Numbered from the stretch's first letter, positions 1-9,140 are shown. The stretch: 64,000 nucleotides of DNA from Alphaproteobacteria bacterium (GCA_017539265.1 JAFYHG010000025.1:1-64000); one strand, 5' to 3'. Numbers and translations: made by a program. The notes: generated by a model from the sequence alone, not told the origin.

Positions 1-375
1 ACCCCAGAACGAACCGTGCCACCTGCGCCAGAGAAGGTCAAATCAATTGATGATGAGGTAGCAGATGAACTAAACGATCCCCGTAATCAAGAGCAAACAG
101 AGGATGCCCAGTTTATAACGAAATGCTACAAGTACTTAAGGAAATTAGGGTATATAGATAGTCAGTACCAGTTTTCGGAACAATTTTTAAATAAAAACAA
201 GTATTACTACGGAATGATATTATGCGAGCAACGTCATCCCTCAATAGATTCAGTGCATAATTTAATACGAAACATTGCAGATTTGAATGATGGCCTCACT
301 AAACGCCTTTACCTAGACCGACTTTATGAAGAAGGTCAATCCATCTTGACAAAGAGGTTATTAAAATATTTGTGA
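1..375 (+). CDS. C-terminal fragment of an unknown protein (gene runs off the left edge)
   Basis: The frame is open from the first base, so the true start is outside the window and only the last 124 codons are visible. The visible part is acidic and charged at first (about residues 10-40). It then has a compact helical segment with the pattern YLRKLGYIDSQYQFS, later NKYYYGMIL. This pattern recalls small uncharacterised alphaproteobacterial proteins (DUF6626-like) that read as a degenerate helix-turn-helix, but I am not certain of it. No membrane segment or enzyme motif is visible. Nothing nearby suggests a function. Confidence 0.6.
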   Translation, partial: TPERTVPPAPEKVKSIDDEVADELNDPRNQEQTEDAQFITKCYKYLRKLGYIDSQYQFSEQFLNKNKYYYGMILCEQRHPSIDSVHNLIRNIADLNDGLTKRLYLDRLYEEGQSILTKRLLKYL

Positions 376-694
376 CACCTCTCCATCTGACTTTTTATCC
401 AAATGGGACACAAGGTTATTTTACCCCTCAAATACATCTCCCGAAGTGCCCATAAAATACAATTACAAAAAGTGCCTTTCCATCAATAATATTCGGCCAT
501 GAGGCCGCTTCCCAAAATCCCCCAAAATGGCCAAAAATTTTTTTAACTGTTCCAAGGGCTTATTTAATTCAAATCCTGCCGTCCGGCTTTCCGCACCACT
601 TTTATTAAAACCCTTTGGAAACAAAGGGTTTTTATGTTTGAAATACTGATTTTTAAGTATAATACCTCCAGAAATTTGAGTGCTAAAAAAAAGC
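376..694. other. Intergenic region without a gene
   Basis: This stretch holds no convincing reading frame. It contains a short GC hairpin (CGGCC/GGCCG at 494-507), a tRNA 3'-end-like string at 568-598 that does not fold, and a strong hairpin at 607-632. The promoter of the next gene begins at 695. Confidence 0.6.
607..632 (+). terminator. Intrinsic terminator-like hairpin
   Basis: An 11-bp perfect stem, AAAACCCTTTG with CAAAGGGTTTT, closes a GAAA tetraloop and runs into a T-rich end. It is nearly symmetrical, so it could act on either strand. It ends transcription coming from the left edge. Confidence 0.7.
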
Positions 695-723
695 TTGACT
701 TACCATAAAATTGCAGGTAGGAT
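695..723 (+). promoter_or_regulatory. Sigma70 promoter of the 753 gene
   Basis: TTGACT at 695-700, a 17-nt spacer and TAGGAT at 718-723. The sequence around it (CTTGACTTA, then ATAAAA.TTG) is repeated almost unchanged in front of the paralogue at 3761. Confidence 0.6.
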
Positions 724-752
724 GGAGTAAATTAAACAGAAAGGAGAATATA

Positions 753-1232
753 ATGAAAACAATTTACTGGATACCCATTTGTATTGGTCTCGTGTGCGTT
801 ACCGGGGTAACCTCATACATGATTGCATCTCGGCCTGATACGGATAAACCGGGAACCGTTATCGCACGGATTAGTGACGCCGATCTTCAGGCAAACGCTT
901 CGCAGCCAAGTGCCCCTCAATTAGCTACTCAACAGGGTATGCTGCGTGGAAGTTTGACCTATACCGGTGTTGAAAATTTGTTAACCGATGCTTGTATGAT
1001 GTCAAAGTGGAGAGTGGTTAATAAAGGTAAGAATTTCATGACAATTAATTTCGATCACAAAGGAATTAACTTCGATGCCACCCTTCGTTTTACAAATTCC
1101 AAATATTCCATCGTCTATAAAAAGATGAATCAGGATAGAGGTGATCGTGTCAAGGCTTATGCAGTATATAAAAAATACGTGGATAAATTGAACAAAACCA
1201 TCCAAAAGGCTGTGTATAAAGGCCGTTATTAG
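753..1232 (+). CDS. Membrane-anchored small protein, paralogue of the lipoprotein at 3761
   Basis: The start is the ATG at 753, preceded by AAGGAG at 741-746; upstream in-frame codons have no ribosome site. The 159-residue product has one N-terminal membrane segment (about residues 4-22), a low-complexity linker, then a domain of about 95 residues with GxLRGxLTYxxxExLLxDAC, KWRVVNKGKNFMTINF and NQDRGxxxxAYAVYKKY. The same domain forms the mature part of the lipoprotein 2.5 kb downstream (3761-4141). The domain probably sits in the periplasm. I do not recognise the family and can assign no function. The paired copies and their similar promoters suggest an old duplication. Confidence 0.75.
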   Translation: MKTIYWIPICIGLVCVTGVTSYMIASRPDTDKPGTVIARISDADLQANASQPSAPQLATQQGMLRGSLTYTGVENLLTDACMMSKWRVVNKGKNFMTINFDHKGINFDATLRFTNSKYSIVYKKMNQDRGDRVKAYAVYKKYVDKLNKTIQKAVYKGRY

Positions 1233-1427
1233 GTATACCGGAAACAAAGCCCTATATGACGGATTAAACGTCCTTTTCGGAAAAGGAGGTGTGGTGTGTA
1301 CTTTAATTTTGCACAGGGATTTCGTTTATCGTAAAATAAAATTCCTTTGTGTCTAGGGGAAAATAATGCTACCGAATTTTTTTATAATTTCACTTAAGCT
1401 AAAATTCGTATAAAATATAGGATATTT

Positions 1428-2546
1428 ATGAAATATAAAAAAGTAAAAAAATTCAAAAATATTGTTTGTATTTTTATTCTGATCATTATTGGCATGCTAT
1501 GTGTGTTTGTCGGTAGAACACATTCTGCAAGCAGAATTGATATGGGGATAAATGCACTATCTAATATGGTAGAAGCAGACGGCTCAATCAGGTATAAAAT
1601 TGATTTTCTAAAAAATGAAGAATACAAAAAGAACAATATAGTACGGGAAATGGGGAGTGCTTATGCTCTGGCATTTGCCTATAATCAAACGAAAAATAAA
1701 AATCTTGAAAAAAAACTCCGTTTAATATTATCACGCATACAAAATAAGTATTGCCAAACTTTTGAAGAGGGTACTTGCTATGTCGCTAATGATAAAAATA
1801 AAATAAAAATTGGTGCCACGGCATTAGCATTATTGGCGGTTCTCCATTTTGAACAGACAAATCATGATTCTTCTTTTTCGGATTTGAAAGCTCAGTTGGC
1901 TAATGCATTAGCAAATTCATATAGGGAAAATGTAGGCATTATATCGCCGACAACGACTAAAATTTCGCCTTATTACGATGGGGAAACATGGTTTGCTCTA
2001 TCCGTTTATAATATTTTTTATCCTTCTGATAAAAAAATTGAAGATTTATTACGTTCCTTGGATGATACAATGTTTAAAAATTATAAAGATAAGTATCTGA
2101 TTTCATTTATCCATTGGGGAACGATGGCAGGATCATATCGATTTCAGGCGACAAAAGATGATAAATTTATCGATTTTTTAAAAACGCAATTTGATTTATA
2201 CCTTAAAAACAATCCCATTCCGCGAAAAAGAAGTTCTACATGTTCATTAATGGAAGGATTCTCGGATATTGTTTATGTTATTTCGGATACAGATATAGCT
2301 TTCGCACAAAAAGTTTTCAATCGAATTGAAGAAAGTAATGAACAAATATATGATTTGCAGGTAATACATGATGAAGTGATTGGAAGCCAAAGTAAGGAAT
2401 TTCCCTATATACACGATAAAACAAAAAAATATATTGGAGCATTTAAGCATACACCGCATCATTATCTGACCAGAAACGATGCTACACAACACTGTTTAAT
2501 CGCTCTGTTAAAGCGAGAACGGGCGCTAAAGAAAATTCATCCGTAA
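1428..2546 (+). CDS. Exported alpha-helical, possibly (alpha/alpha)-toroid protein
   Basis: This 372-residue protein has a lysine-rich N-terminus and a hydrophobic segment (about residues 11-30) ending near HSAS, so it is probably secreted or membrane-anchored. The rest is helical with spaced motifs GATALALLAVLHFE, YYDGETWFALSVYN, SLMEGFSDIVYV and DATQHCLIALL. Such helix-pair signatures occur in (alpha/alpha)-barrel enzymes of the six-hairpin glycosidase or thioredoxin-associated type, but I cannot name a family. Four cysteines are present, two of them in a QNKYCQTFEEGTCYV stretch that could form a disulfide. It is more AT-rich than its neighbours. A weak AGGA precedes the ATG. Confidence 0.7.
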   Translation: MKYKKVKKFKNIVCIFILIIIGMLCVFVGRTHSASRIDMGINALSNMVEADGSIRYKIDFLKNEEYKKNNIVREMGSAYALAFAYNQTKNKNLEKKLRLILSRIQNKYCQTFEEGTCYVANDKNKIKIGATALALLAVLHFEQTNHDSSFSDLKAQLANALANSYRENVGIISPTTTKISPYYDGETWFALSVYNIFYPSDKKIEDLLRSLDDTMFKNYKDKYLISFIHWGTMAGSYRFQATKDDKFIDFLKTQFDLYLKNNPIPRKRSSTCSLMEGFSDIVYVISDTDIAFAQKVFNRIEESNEQIYDLQVIHDEVIGSQSKEFPYIHDKTKKYIGAFKHTPHHYLTRNDATQHCLIALLKRERALKKIHP

Positions 2547-2747
2547 AAATTTATGGTTAATTATCGTGGATGGAAAAACATTTTTACCCGTTAAGAATTA
2601 ATATTTTTATAAAAATTTTTTAGAAAAGTTATACAAAATATATAACCGGTTGTTTTATCGTCCTTATTTTTGAATAGAAAAGATCATTATATGCTATAAT
2701 GAAGGTGTAGCGGATAGGTTATGCTGCAACAACAAAAGGAGGATAAA

Positions 2748-3614
2748 ATGCCAAAACCAAAGATGAAAAAAACAGCACTTATGGCGATGATAAGCGGATT
2801 ATTGGCCGCCGGAGCCATACTGCCTTTTATGCGAACTAAATCGGAAGCCAGAGCACCAATTCCGGCCGAGAAATTGATCGCAGCCATTAAGGAAAATTGG
2901 GATGATAATTCACCGACAGCCATATCTAATATCGTGAAAAACATTAATTTTCCTGCTTTTATGCCAGTGGATGAAAATGGACAATTCAGTGAAGAAAAAG
3001 CGCAAAAAGCCATTGATGCTTTAAAAATTGATAAAAATCGCGAAGTTTGCCAAAGTTTCTTTGAAGGGAAGTGTACTTTTGATGAGTTCTGTCAGGCTTT
3101 TATTGGCGAGGATAAGGCCAAACAGGAGCAGTTGGCACCGATTATCAATGAACTGAAAACCTATGCTTGGGGTGAAACGAAGGGAGAAAAAGATTCGCTT
3201 AAAACACATTATTATGATGTGATGAAGTGGGGATCTGTTGCTTTAATTCCTCTTTGTTTTTTGATGATTCTTGGCGGAACAGCGGCTGCATTGGGGGAAG
3301 GAAATCCTCTGGAACTTGTTGCTGCCGGTGCGGTTGCGATGGGGCTGATGTATCTGGGAACGAAAGGCTTTAATAAATATGAAAGGCTAGGCGATGAGTT
3401 AAGGTTGTCTAACTATAGGGCTGATCTGGTGCAAAAGGCTTTGCATACCGTTCAACATGACATGTATGATGCCTATGTCAAACAAACCATTGATGGGGAA
3501 AAAGCTAGGATTATTAAATTAAATCAAGAACAAAGTAAGCAAATGATGAAATGGCTTCAAAATAACGGACAGGCTGGTTTCTATTTTGATATCGGTGGAA
3601 ACTTTAGGCAATAA
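2748..3614 (+). CDS. Unknown membrane protein with signal peptide
   Basis: AAAGGAGG just upstream fixes the start at the ATG at 2748; an in-frame ATG at 2721 has no good ribosome site. The 288-residue product begins with a lysine-rich signal sequence and a hydrophobic stretch. A soluble region follows with EVCQSFFEGKCTFDEFCQAF (three cysteines, short spacing). Two adjacent hydrophobic segments lie near residues 165-210 (VALIPLCFLMILGGTAAALG and LVAAGAVAMGLMYLG), and the helical C-terminus is probably cytoplasmic or periplasmic. I do not recognise it. A terminator hairpin follows directly. Confidence 0.7.
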   Translation: MPKPKMKKTALMAMISGLLAAGAILPFMRTKSEARAPIPAEKLIAAIKENWDDNSPTAISNIVKNINFPAFMPVDENGQFSEEKAQKAIDALKIDKNREVCQSFFEGKCTFDEFCQAFIGEDKAKQEQLAPIINELKTYAWGETKGEKDSLKTHYYDVMKWGSVALIPLCFLMILGGTAAALGEGNPLELVAAGAVAMGLMYLGTKGFNKYERLGDELRLSNYRADLVQKALHTVQHDMYDAYVKQTIDGEKARIIKLNQEQSKQMMKWLQNNGQAGFYFDIGGNFRQ

Positions 3615-3630
3615 TAAAAAACTAAATCTT

Positions 3631-3656
3631 TCTCCTCCCTATATTGAGGGGGGAGA
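3631..3656 (+). terminator. Intrinsic terminator after the 2748 gene
   Basis: A 10-bp stem, TCTCCTCCCT with AGGGGGGAGA (one G-U pair), closes loop ATATTG. The following T-tract is weak. Confidence 0.6.
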
Positions 3657-3692
3657 AGTTTCATATATCTTCGAAAATTTTTTATACTGGAC

Positions 3693-3720
3693 TTGACTTA
3701 TGATAAAAATTGAATAAAAT
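3693..3720 (+). promoter_or_regulatory. Sigma70 promoter of the 3761 lipoprotein
   Basis: TTGACT at 3693-3698, a 16-nt spacer and TAAAAT at 3715-3720. It shares the CTTGACTTA..ATAAAA.TTG context with the promoter at 695. Confidence 0.65.
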
Positions 3721-3760
3721 ACGAAATTATATATGGGGTTTCATTTGAAAGGAGATAACA

Positions 3761-4141
3761 ATGAAAAAGATATTTTTTACCATATGTTTGGCCATTTGGC
3801 TTGCCGCTTGCGGTGGTCGCGAATTACCTTTGCCGGACACACAAAATGGTGTTTTTCGGGGAAATTTGACCTATGCCGCCGCCGAAGAAGTGTTATTTGA
3901 TGCCTGCACGCGGGCAAGTTGGCAGGTGATTAATAAAGGCAATAATTTCATTACGATTAACCTGACTCACAAGGGTTATAGTTTTGATGCCGATATTCAA
4001 TACACAAATTCCCATTATGCTATCATTTTCAGGCGTCTCAATCAAGATAGGGGCAGTAAAAAAGAAGCCTATGCGGTTTATAAAAAATATGCGATAAAAC
4101 TAAATAAAGTTATCCAAAAGACGGTTTATAATAAGCGTTAG
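3761..4141 (+). CDS. Small lipoprotein, paralogue of the 753 protein
   Basis: The N-terminus has a signal peptide with a clear lipobox (LAAC, Cys at about residue 17), so the 126-residue product should be lipid-anchored in the envelope. The mature domain, with GNLTYAAAEEVLFDAC, SWQVINKGNNFITINL and LNQDRGSKKEAYAVYKKY, matches the 753 protein along its whole length. A strong ribosome site (AAAGGAG) precedes the ATG. Its 3' end overlaps the convergent ketosynthase gene by 4 nt. The family and function are unknown to me. Confidence 0.8.
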   Translation: MKKIFFTICLAIWLAACGGRELPLPDTQNGVFRGNLTYAAAEEVLFDACTRASWQVINKGNNFITINLTHKGYSFDADIQYTNSHYAIIFRRLNQDRGSKKEAYAVYKKYAIKLNKVIQKTVYNKR

Positions 4142-5370
4142 TCCGTAACTCGTTTAAAGATAAGGGATGTATTAATCCCGCCGAACGCAAAATTGTTGGA
4201 CATGATATAACTTGTATCAATTTTTCGCGCTTCGTTCATGATATAATCTAGCTTACCACAATTTTCATCGGGGTGTTTTAGGTTCAGTGTCGGTGCAAAC
4301 CAATTATTGTTCATCATTTGAATGCTCCAGATGGCTTCTAATGATCCGCATGCCCCCAAAGTATGTCCTACATAACTTTTTAAGGAACTGATGGGCGTAT
4401 GCGTACCAAAGATTTGTTCCGTAGCCCGTGATTCGGCAATGTCGCCATGATGTGTTCCCGTTCCGTGTGCATTAATGTATCCGATGTTTGACGCGGATAG
4501 TCCGGCAGACTCTAATGCCAATTTCATACAAATAGCCATTGTTTCAAAATTTGGTTGTGTAATATGTGTGCCGTCCGTATTTGTGCCAAAACCGACTAAT
4601 TCCGCATAGATTTTGGTCCCGCGGGCTTTGGCGTGCTCATATTCCTCTAAAATAAGGGTACCCGCCCCTTCGCCGATAACCAAGCCATCGCGATTCGCGT
4701 CAAAGGGGGAGGGGGTCTCTGCCGGTTTATCATTTTTGGTACTTGTGGCAAAGAGCGTATCAAAAACAGCCACTTGAGTCGGACTAAATTCTTCGGCTCC
4801 TCCCACAATCATAACATCTTGTAATCCTTGACGAATCGTTTCATAGGCGTATCCGATGGCCAAACTGCCCGACGTACAAGCCGTTCCAGACGGAATCAAT
4901 CGTCCTGTTGTTTTAAAATACAGGGATAAATTCACGGCTGTTGTCTGGGGCATCATTTTAACATAGGTTGATGAAGTTACCGATGTTACCTCGTTTTTAA
5001 TCAACATATCAAAAAAATCACAAATAGGCTCTGCCGATCCCCATGATGATCCATAGGCCACCCCTGTCCGTCCACCGGTTAAAATATCGTTTTGATCTTT
5101 TAATCCCGCTTGTTTAATGGCTTCCTCGGCCGAATAAACCGCCATCACAGATACCGGCCCCATCGTGCGTAGTGTTTTTCGTGTAAAATGGTCGGGGATA
5201 GTAAAATCTGTATCTGGGGCACCCAATAGGGCATGGAGTCCTTTATATTTTTCCAAATCCTGCATTTTTTGAACGGCATTTTGAAAGGTATGTAACCTTT
5301 CCCATGAGGATTCTAAACTGTTCCCTAATGCGCTTACAACGCCCATTCCCGTTACAACGACACGTTTCAT
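4138..5370 (-). CDS. FabF-like beta-ketoacyl-ACP synthase (aryl-polyene cluster)
   Basis: This 410-residue protein has the full thiolase-fold condensing-enzyme signature: VVVTGMGVVSALG at the N-terminus, the active cysteine in GTACTSGS near residue 165, the first histidine in NAHGTGTHHGD, the second in YVGHTLGACGS, and a C-terminal NNFAFGGINTS. All catalytic residues of an elongating ketosynthase are kept, so it should do decarboxylative condensation of malonyl-ACP. Its start overlaps the stop of the ketoreductase gene by 1 nt, so the two are coupled. It is the last gene of the leftward operon. Confidence 0.9.
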   Translation of the reverse strand: MKRVVVTGMGVVSALGNSLESSWERLHTFQNAVQKMQDLEKYKGLHALLGAPDTDFTIPDHFTRKTLRTMGPVSVMAVYSAEEAIKQAGLKDQNDILTGGRTGVAYGSSWGSAEPICDFFDMLIKNEVTSVTSSTYVKMMPQTTAVNLSLYFKTTGRLIPSGTACTSGSLAIGYAYETIRQGLQDVMIVGGAEEFSPTQVAVFDTLFATSTKNDKPAETPSPFDANRDGLVIGEGAGTLILEEYEHAKARGTKIYAELVGFGTNTDGTHITQPNFETMAICMKLALESAGLSASNIGYINAHGTGTHHGDIAESRATEQIFGTHTPISSLKSYVGHTLGACGSLEAIWSIQMMNNNWFAPTLNLKHPDENCGKLDYIMNEARKIDTSYIMSNNFAFGGINTSLIFKRVTD

Positions 5371-6098
5371 TACAGCATTCCTCCGTTCACGGAAATAACC
5401 TGACGTGTAATATAGGCGGCATTTTCGGATAGTAAATAATCCACCAAACCCGCAATTTCTTCCGGTTTTCCCAGTCGTCGCATAGGAATCAGTTTCCGAA
5501 TTTCCTCAATGGGTAAATCTTTTGTCATATCCGTTTCAATAATACCCGGCGCAATACAATTAACCGTTATTTTATGTTTGGCTAATTCTATAGCCAACGC
5601 TTTGCTTGCTCCGATAATACCGGCCTTGGCTGCGGAATAATTAACTTGTCCTCGGTTCCCGATAATCCCCGAAATAGAGGATATGGTAATAATTCGGCCC
5701 CGAATCCGGTTTTCAACCATTGGCATAATAACGGGTTTTAAGACGTTATAAAGACCGTCCAAATTTGTATGTATAACGTTATCCCATTGTTCGTCTTCTA
5801 AAATAGGGAAGGGATTATCCGAATGAATACCGGCATTGCAGATGACGCCGTAGTAAACACCATTTGAAGCTATATCTGCCTCCAATACCTTTTTTGTTTT
5901 TTTTCGATCCGAAATATCAAAGGATATAAGGCCTGCTTTTGCGCCAAGATTTTGCACTTCCCGTAGGGTTTCCTGGGCGGCTTCCTCGTTTTGATTATAG
6001 TGTAAAATCAATTCATAACCCTTTTGGGCAAGGTATAAAGCGATGGCTTTCCCGATACCGCGGCTGGCGCCTGTGATTAATATTCGTTTTTCATTCAT
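5370..6098 (-). CDS. FabG-like 3-oxoacyl-ACP reductase (aryl-polyene cluster)
   Basis: This is a 242-residue classical short-chain dehydrogenase. The Rossmann motif TGASRGIGKAIAL is at residues 8-20, NAG at about residue 89, and the catalytic Ser, Tyr and Lys fall in ISSISG...VNYSAAKAG. The C-terminal part reads NCIAPGIIETDMT, typical of FabG. It should reduce the beta-keto intermediate with NADPH during polyene chain building. It overlaps the dehydratase gene before it by 4 nt and the ketosynthase gene after it by 1 nt. Confidence 0.9.
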   Translation of the reverse strand: MNEKRILITGASRGIGKAIALYLAQKGYELILHYNQNEEAAQETLREVQNLGAKAGLISFDISDRKKTKKVLEADIASNGVYYGVICNAGIHSDNPFPILEDEQWDNVIHTNLDGLYNVLKPVIMPMVENRIRGRIITISSISGIIGNRGQVNYSAAKAGIIGASKALAIELAKHKITVNCIAPGIIETDMTKDLPIEEIRKLIPMRRLGKPEEIAGLVDYLLSENAAYITRQVISVNGGML

Positions 6099-6559
6099 GT
6101 GTAATCCTTCATAAAAGTATCAATATTTTCAGGGCGATAAGCGTTAATAATAGCATTTGCAAACACGTCATTCGTTTTTTCATTATACATGATACATTCA
6201 AAAGAAGCAAGGTTTTCATCACAAAAGAGGGCACTTACCTTGATAATATAGTCTTCATCAAGTAAGAAAACGGGCTTTAGAATTTGTAACTTACGGGATC
6301 CCAGAACAAAACCGACCCCGGGCTTTTTATCGGGGTTTTGCTCTAGATCATATAAGCCCACAAAACACCCGATGGCTTGTGCCATATATTCCAATGCCGC
6401 ATAGGTCGGAACACCGTTTAGGGATTTTTGATATAAAACATCACTTTCTTGAATGTGTGAATGGGCAACCAAAATTCCCTTTTCTATATCAAAGGAACGA
6501 ACATCCGATATGAAAATCATTGGGGCTTGATGGGGAAGCAGTTCGGCCGGTGTTTTCAT
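6095..6559 (-). CDS. ApeP-like 3-hydroxyacyl-ACP dehydratase
   Basis: The 154-residue product is a single hot-dog domain. The N-terminal ELLPHQAPMIFISDV carries the catalytic histidine of the FabA/FabZ-like ApeP group. TYAALEYMAQAIGCFVGLY is the conserved central helix that supplies the acidic residue. It should remove water from 3-hydroxyacyl-ACP to give the conjugated double bonds. It overlaps its neighbours by 4 nt on both sides, inside the leftward operon. Confidence 0.85.
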   Translation of the reverse strand: MKTPAELLPHQAPMIFISDVRSFDIEKGILVAHSHIQESDVLYQKSLNGVPTYAALEYMAQAIGCFVGLYDLEQNPDKKPGVGFVLGSRKLQILKPVFLLDEDYIIKVSALFCDENLASFECIMYNEKTNDVFANAIINAYRPENIDTFMKDYT

Positions 6560-7692
6560 CCTTCCCCCCTTAAAATAAGGCTTGCATTACTGCCCCCAAA
6601 GGCAAAAGAATTGCTTAAAACAGTGCGTATTTTTCTACTCTCGTGTCCATTGGCTAAGTAAATAGGGGGTAATTGCGGGTCATAGGCACCGTCATAAAAA
6701 TGGGGAATAATAAAATTTTCCCGTATCATCAGCCAACAAAGGGCGGCTTCAATGGCGCCGGATGCCCCCAGTGCATGGCCGGTCAGTGGTTTTGTTGAGG
6801 CACATAGCGCATCTTCCCCGAACAGTTGATACACCGCTTGACTTTCCATGCTGTCGTTGGCAATTGTACCCGTGCCGTGCAGGTTGATATAATCAATTAT
6901 TGACGGCTCTATATGGGCATCTTCTAATGCCTTTTTCATGGCAGACAAAGCTCCTTTTCCTTCAGGATCCGGATGCGTTAAATGATGGGCATCAGAACTT
7001 TCGCCTATTCCGGCCACTTCAATACCGTTTTTATCTTTTTCCATGATAAAAAGGGCCGCGCCTTCACCCAGGTTAATTCCTTGCCTGTTTTTTGAAAAAG
7101 GAACAGATACTTGCGGGCTAAGTGCTTCCAAGGCATAAAAGCCGTTTAGAGCAAAATCACAACATGAATCAACACCACCGACCAAAACAGCATCACAAAT
7201 ATCGGCTCTGATTAAATTGCGGGCCGAAGAAAAAGCTTTCGCACTGGAAGAACAGGCCGTAGAAACCGTAAAAGCAGGCCCTTTAAATCCCGTTTTTTCT
7301 TTTAGATAACAGGCCGGTGTCCCCAACTCAATTTCATCAAACGAAAAATCTGCGGGACATTTTTGGGTTTCCATCCATTGATTGATGTGCTTTTGCGCCT
7401 CGTGAATACCGGTATTGGAAGACCCCAATACAATTCCCATGCGTTGAAGCGGATACTCTTTTTTAATGTTTTCCAAGGGTTTTTGAATTTGTGCCAGGGC
7501 ATTATCCAATAAATCAAAGCAGCGCATTCTTTTTGTTGTCGGAACCGGGGCGGCACCGAAAGGCATTTCTCGTCCCGCGACCAATCGTTTATCTAACTTT
7601 GGCACCGATAGTGCTTTAATATTTTTCAGGATTTCCTCTACGGATTTTCCCAAAGCACAGACCAACCCCAAATGCGATAAAGTGACTTTCAT
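6556..7692 (-). CDS. Second FabF-like beta-ketoacyl-ACP synthase (aryl-polyene cluster)
   Basis: The 378-residue condensing enzyme has the cysteine in VSTACSSSAKAF, the histidines in NLHGTGTIAND and LTGHALGASGA, and the terminal FAFGGSNAS. All three catalytic residues are present, so this is an active ketosynthase and not a chain-length factor that has lost its cysteine. It is first in the leftward operon and divides from the rightward operon by only 66 bp. Confidence 0.88.
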   Translation of the reverse strand: MKVTLSHLGLVCALGKSVEEILKNIKALSVPKLDKRLVAGREMPFGAAPVPTTKRMRCFDLLDNALAQIQKPLENIKKEYPLQRMGIVLGSSNTGIHEAQKHINQWMETQKCPADFSFDEIELGTPACYLKEKTGFKGPAFTVSTACSSSAKAFSSARNLIRADICDAVLVGGVDSCCDFALNGFYALEALSPQVSVPFSKNRQGINLGEGAALFIMEKDKNGIEVAGIGESSDAHHLTHPDPEGKGALSAMKKALEDAHIEPSIIDYINLHGTGTIANDSMESQAVYQLFGEDALCASTKPLTGHALGASGAIEAALCWLMIRENFIIPHFYDGAYDPQLPPIYLANGHESRKIRTVLSNSFAFGGSNASLILRGEG

Positions 7693-7758
7693 TTAAAAAC
7701 TCTTGCAAAAAATATTAATTTATGCAACATTATAACAAAAGGATAACAGTTTTTCAAC

Positions 7759-8400
7759 ATGAAAAAAATTTTTTACATTCAAAAATATGCATTTTGGAGG
7801 CAAACGGATAAGGAAAATATGCCCAATGTTGATTTTATTCCGGCGCTTTTACGTCGCCGTTTGACAGGTGTTGAAAAAATAGGTTTGTATTTGGCTAACC
7901 AACTGGAGCCGTTTCCCCCCGCTACACAGGTCGTTTTTGCTTCCCGTTTTGGAGAATGGCAACAAACAATTGATCTAATCAGACAGTTTTTTAATGATCA
8001 CGAAATGTCGCCGGCCGGTTTTTCGCATTCGGTCCATAACGCCATGCCGGGGGTATTCTCGCTTTTAGGGAAAAATAAGGAAAGTTACACTTCAATCGCC
8101 GCCGGTGAGAATACCATCGAAAGCGGTTTAATGGACGCTTTTTGTGGAAAACTCCCCACCTTATTCATTTGTGCCGAGGAAGAAACGCCTGAATTCTACC
8201 GCCCTCAATTTTCAAATCCGTTTGGCGGGCATGGGGTGGCTTTTATCTTGTCAGATCAACCTTTTTTAAACGCCCGTAAGATTTCATTGGAAATAACAAA
8301 ATCCAGCGAAACATCACTGACATTTGAAAAACTGTGTCGCTTTTTAGATACGGAGGACGGTTTAATAACCGAACATTTTGTTTTAAGGAAAGAAAAATGA
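7759..8400 (+). CDS. Ketoacyl-synthase-like N-terminal domain protein (aryl-polyene cluster)
   Basis: This 213-residue protein matches the short ketosynthase-N-like family found in aryl-polyene clusters (ketoacyl-synt_2). It shows FASRFGEWQQTIDLI, SPAGFSHSVHNAMPGVFSLL, TSIAAGENTIESGLMDA and FGGHGVAFILS. It has no cysteine in an active-site context, so it is probably a structural partner of the ketosynthases. It opens the rightward operon, and its stop codon overlaps the next ATG (ATGA at 8397). Confidence 0.8.
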   Translation: MKKIFYIQKYAFWRQTDKENMPNVDFIPALLRRRLTGVEKIGLYLANQLEPFPPATQVVFASRFGEWQQTIDLIRQFFNDHEMSPAGFSHSVHNAMPGVFSLLGKNKESYTSIAAGENTIESGLMDAFCGKLPTLFICAEEETPEFYRPQFSNPFGGHGVAFILSDQPFLNARKISLEITKSSETSLTFEKLCRFLDTEDGLITEHFVLRKEK

Positions 8401-9140
8401 GGTTCCTTCGTTCTTGCTTGACCATATTTTGTTTTGGCCTTTTCGGATTAGGTGGTCTGATTATCGGAACGATAGTATTTCCGGTTTTGGTTCTTTTCTT
8501 ACCCGTTCAAAAACAACGTCCGATTTTAAGTAATATTGTCCACTATACATGGATTTTCTTTGTAAAAGTAATGGTCTCTTTGCGTTTAATCAATGTCAAA
8601 GTGACGGGGATGGAAAAAATTAAAGATCTAAAAGGTCATATTATTGTTGCCAATCACCCGACTTTATTGGATGTTGTCCTGATTATCAGTAGTATTCCCA
8701 ATACGATTTGTATTGTAAAGAGCACTCTGGCTAAGAACTTTTTTATCAAGCACCTGATTCAAAGGATATACCTGCTCAACGACGATAATCCCGAATATTT
8801 TTTAACAAAAGGTCAGGAAATTTTATCCCAAGGCATAAATATCATTATCTTCCCCGAAGGCACCCGAACAAATTCTGATAACCCACTTAAAATACATCGG
8901 GGTTTTGCACAACTGGCCGTTCGCTCCAAGGCCCCGATTTTACCCGTTCGGATTGATTGCGTACCGATTATTTTGGATAAGAAGCAAAAATGGTATGATA
9001 TCGGGGTAAAAACCGCGGTATATCACGTCCGTTTTTTGGATCCGATATCGGGTGCTTTAACCCCCGATGAAACCTTTCATCATCGGGCAAAAATCCTGTC
9101 CGAAAAAATTTCTTTAAAACTTTTTAAAAGAATTCATTGA
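8397..9140 (+). CDS. 1-acyl-glycerol-3-phosphate acyltransferase-like enzyme (PlsC family)
   Basis: The start is the ATG in the ATGA overlap with the upstream gene, although the frame is open further back. A hydrophobic anchor (about residues 5-35) precedes the PlsC motifs: NHPTLLDV (the HxxxxD catalytic pair), IIFPEGTRTNSDN, and PVRIDCVP near the end. The 247-residue enzyme should move an acyl group at the inner membrane, here probably the finished polyene chain onto a lipid or sugar acceptor. Confidence 0.85.
   Translation: MRFLRSCLTIFCFGLFGLGGLIIGTIVFPVLVLFLPVQKQRPILSNIVHYTWIFFVKVMVSLRLINVKVTGMEKIKDLKGHIIVANHPTLLDVVLIISSIPNTICIVKSTLAKNFFIKHLIQRIYLLNDDNPEYFLTKGQEILSQGINIIIFPEGTRTNSDNPLKIHRGFAQLAVRSKAPILPVRIDCVPIILDKKQKWYDIGVKTAVYHVRFLDPISGALTPDETFHHRAKILSEKISLKLFKRIH

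Noticed and set aside
568-598. tRNA 3'-end-like string (TTCAAATCCTGCCG ... CGCACCA)
   Set aside because: The distance from the T-loop motif to CCA is 8 nt longer than in a tRNA, and the 5' half of the T-stem is absent. It could be an attachment-site scar, but nothing in the window proves it.
1271-1356. AAGGAGG followed by GTG and a 22-codon frame, with a hairpin that could cover the ribosome site
   Set aside because: There is no clear role, no biased codons and no adjacent operon it would control; it may be chance.
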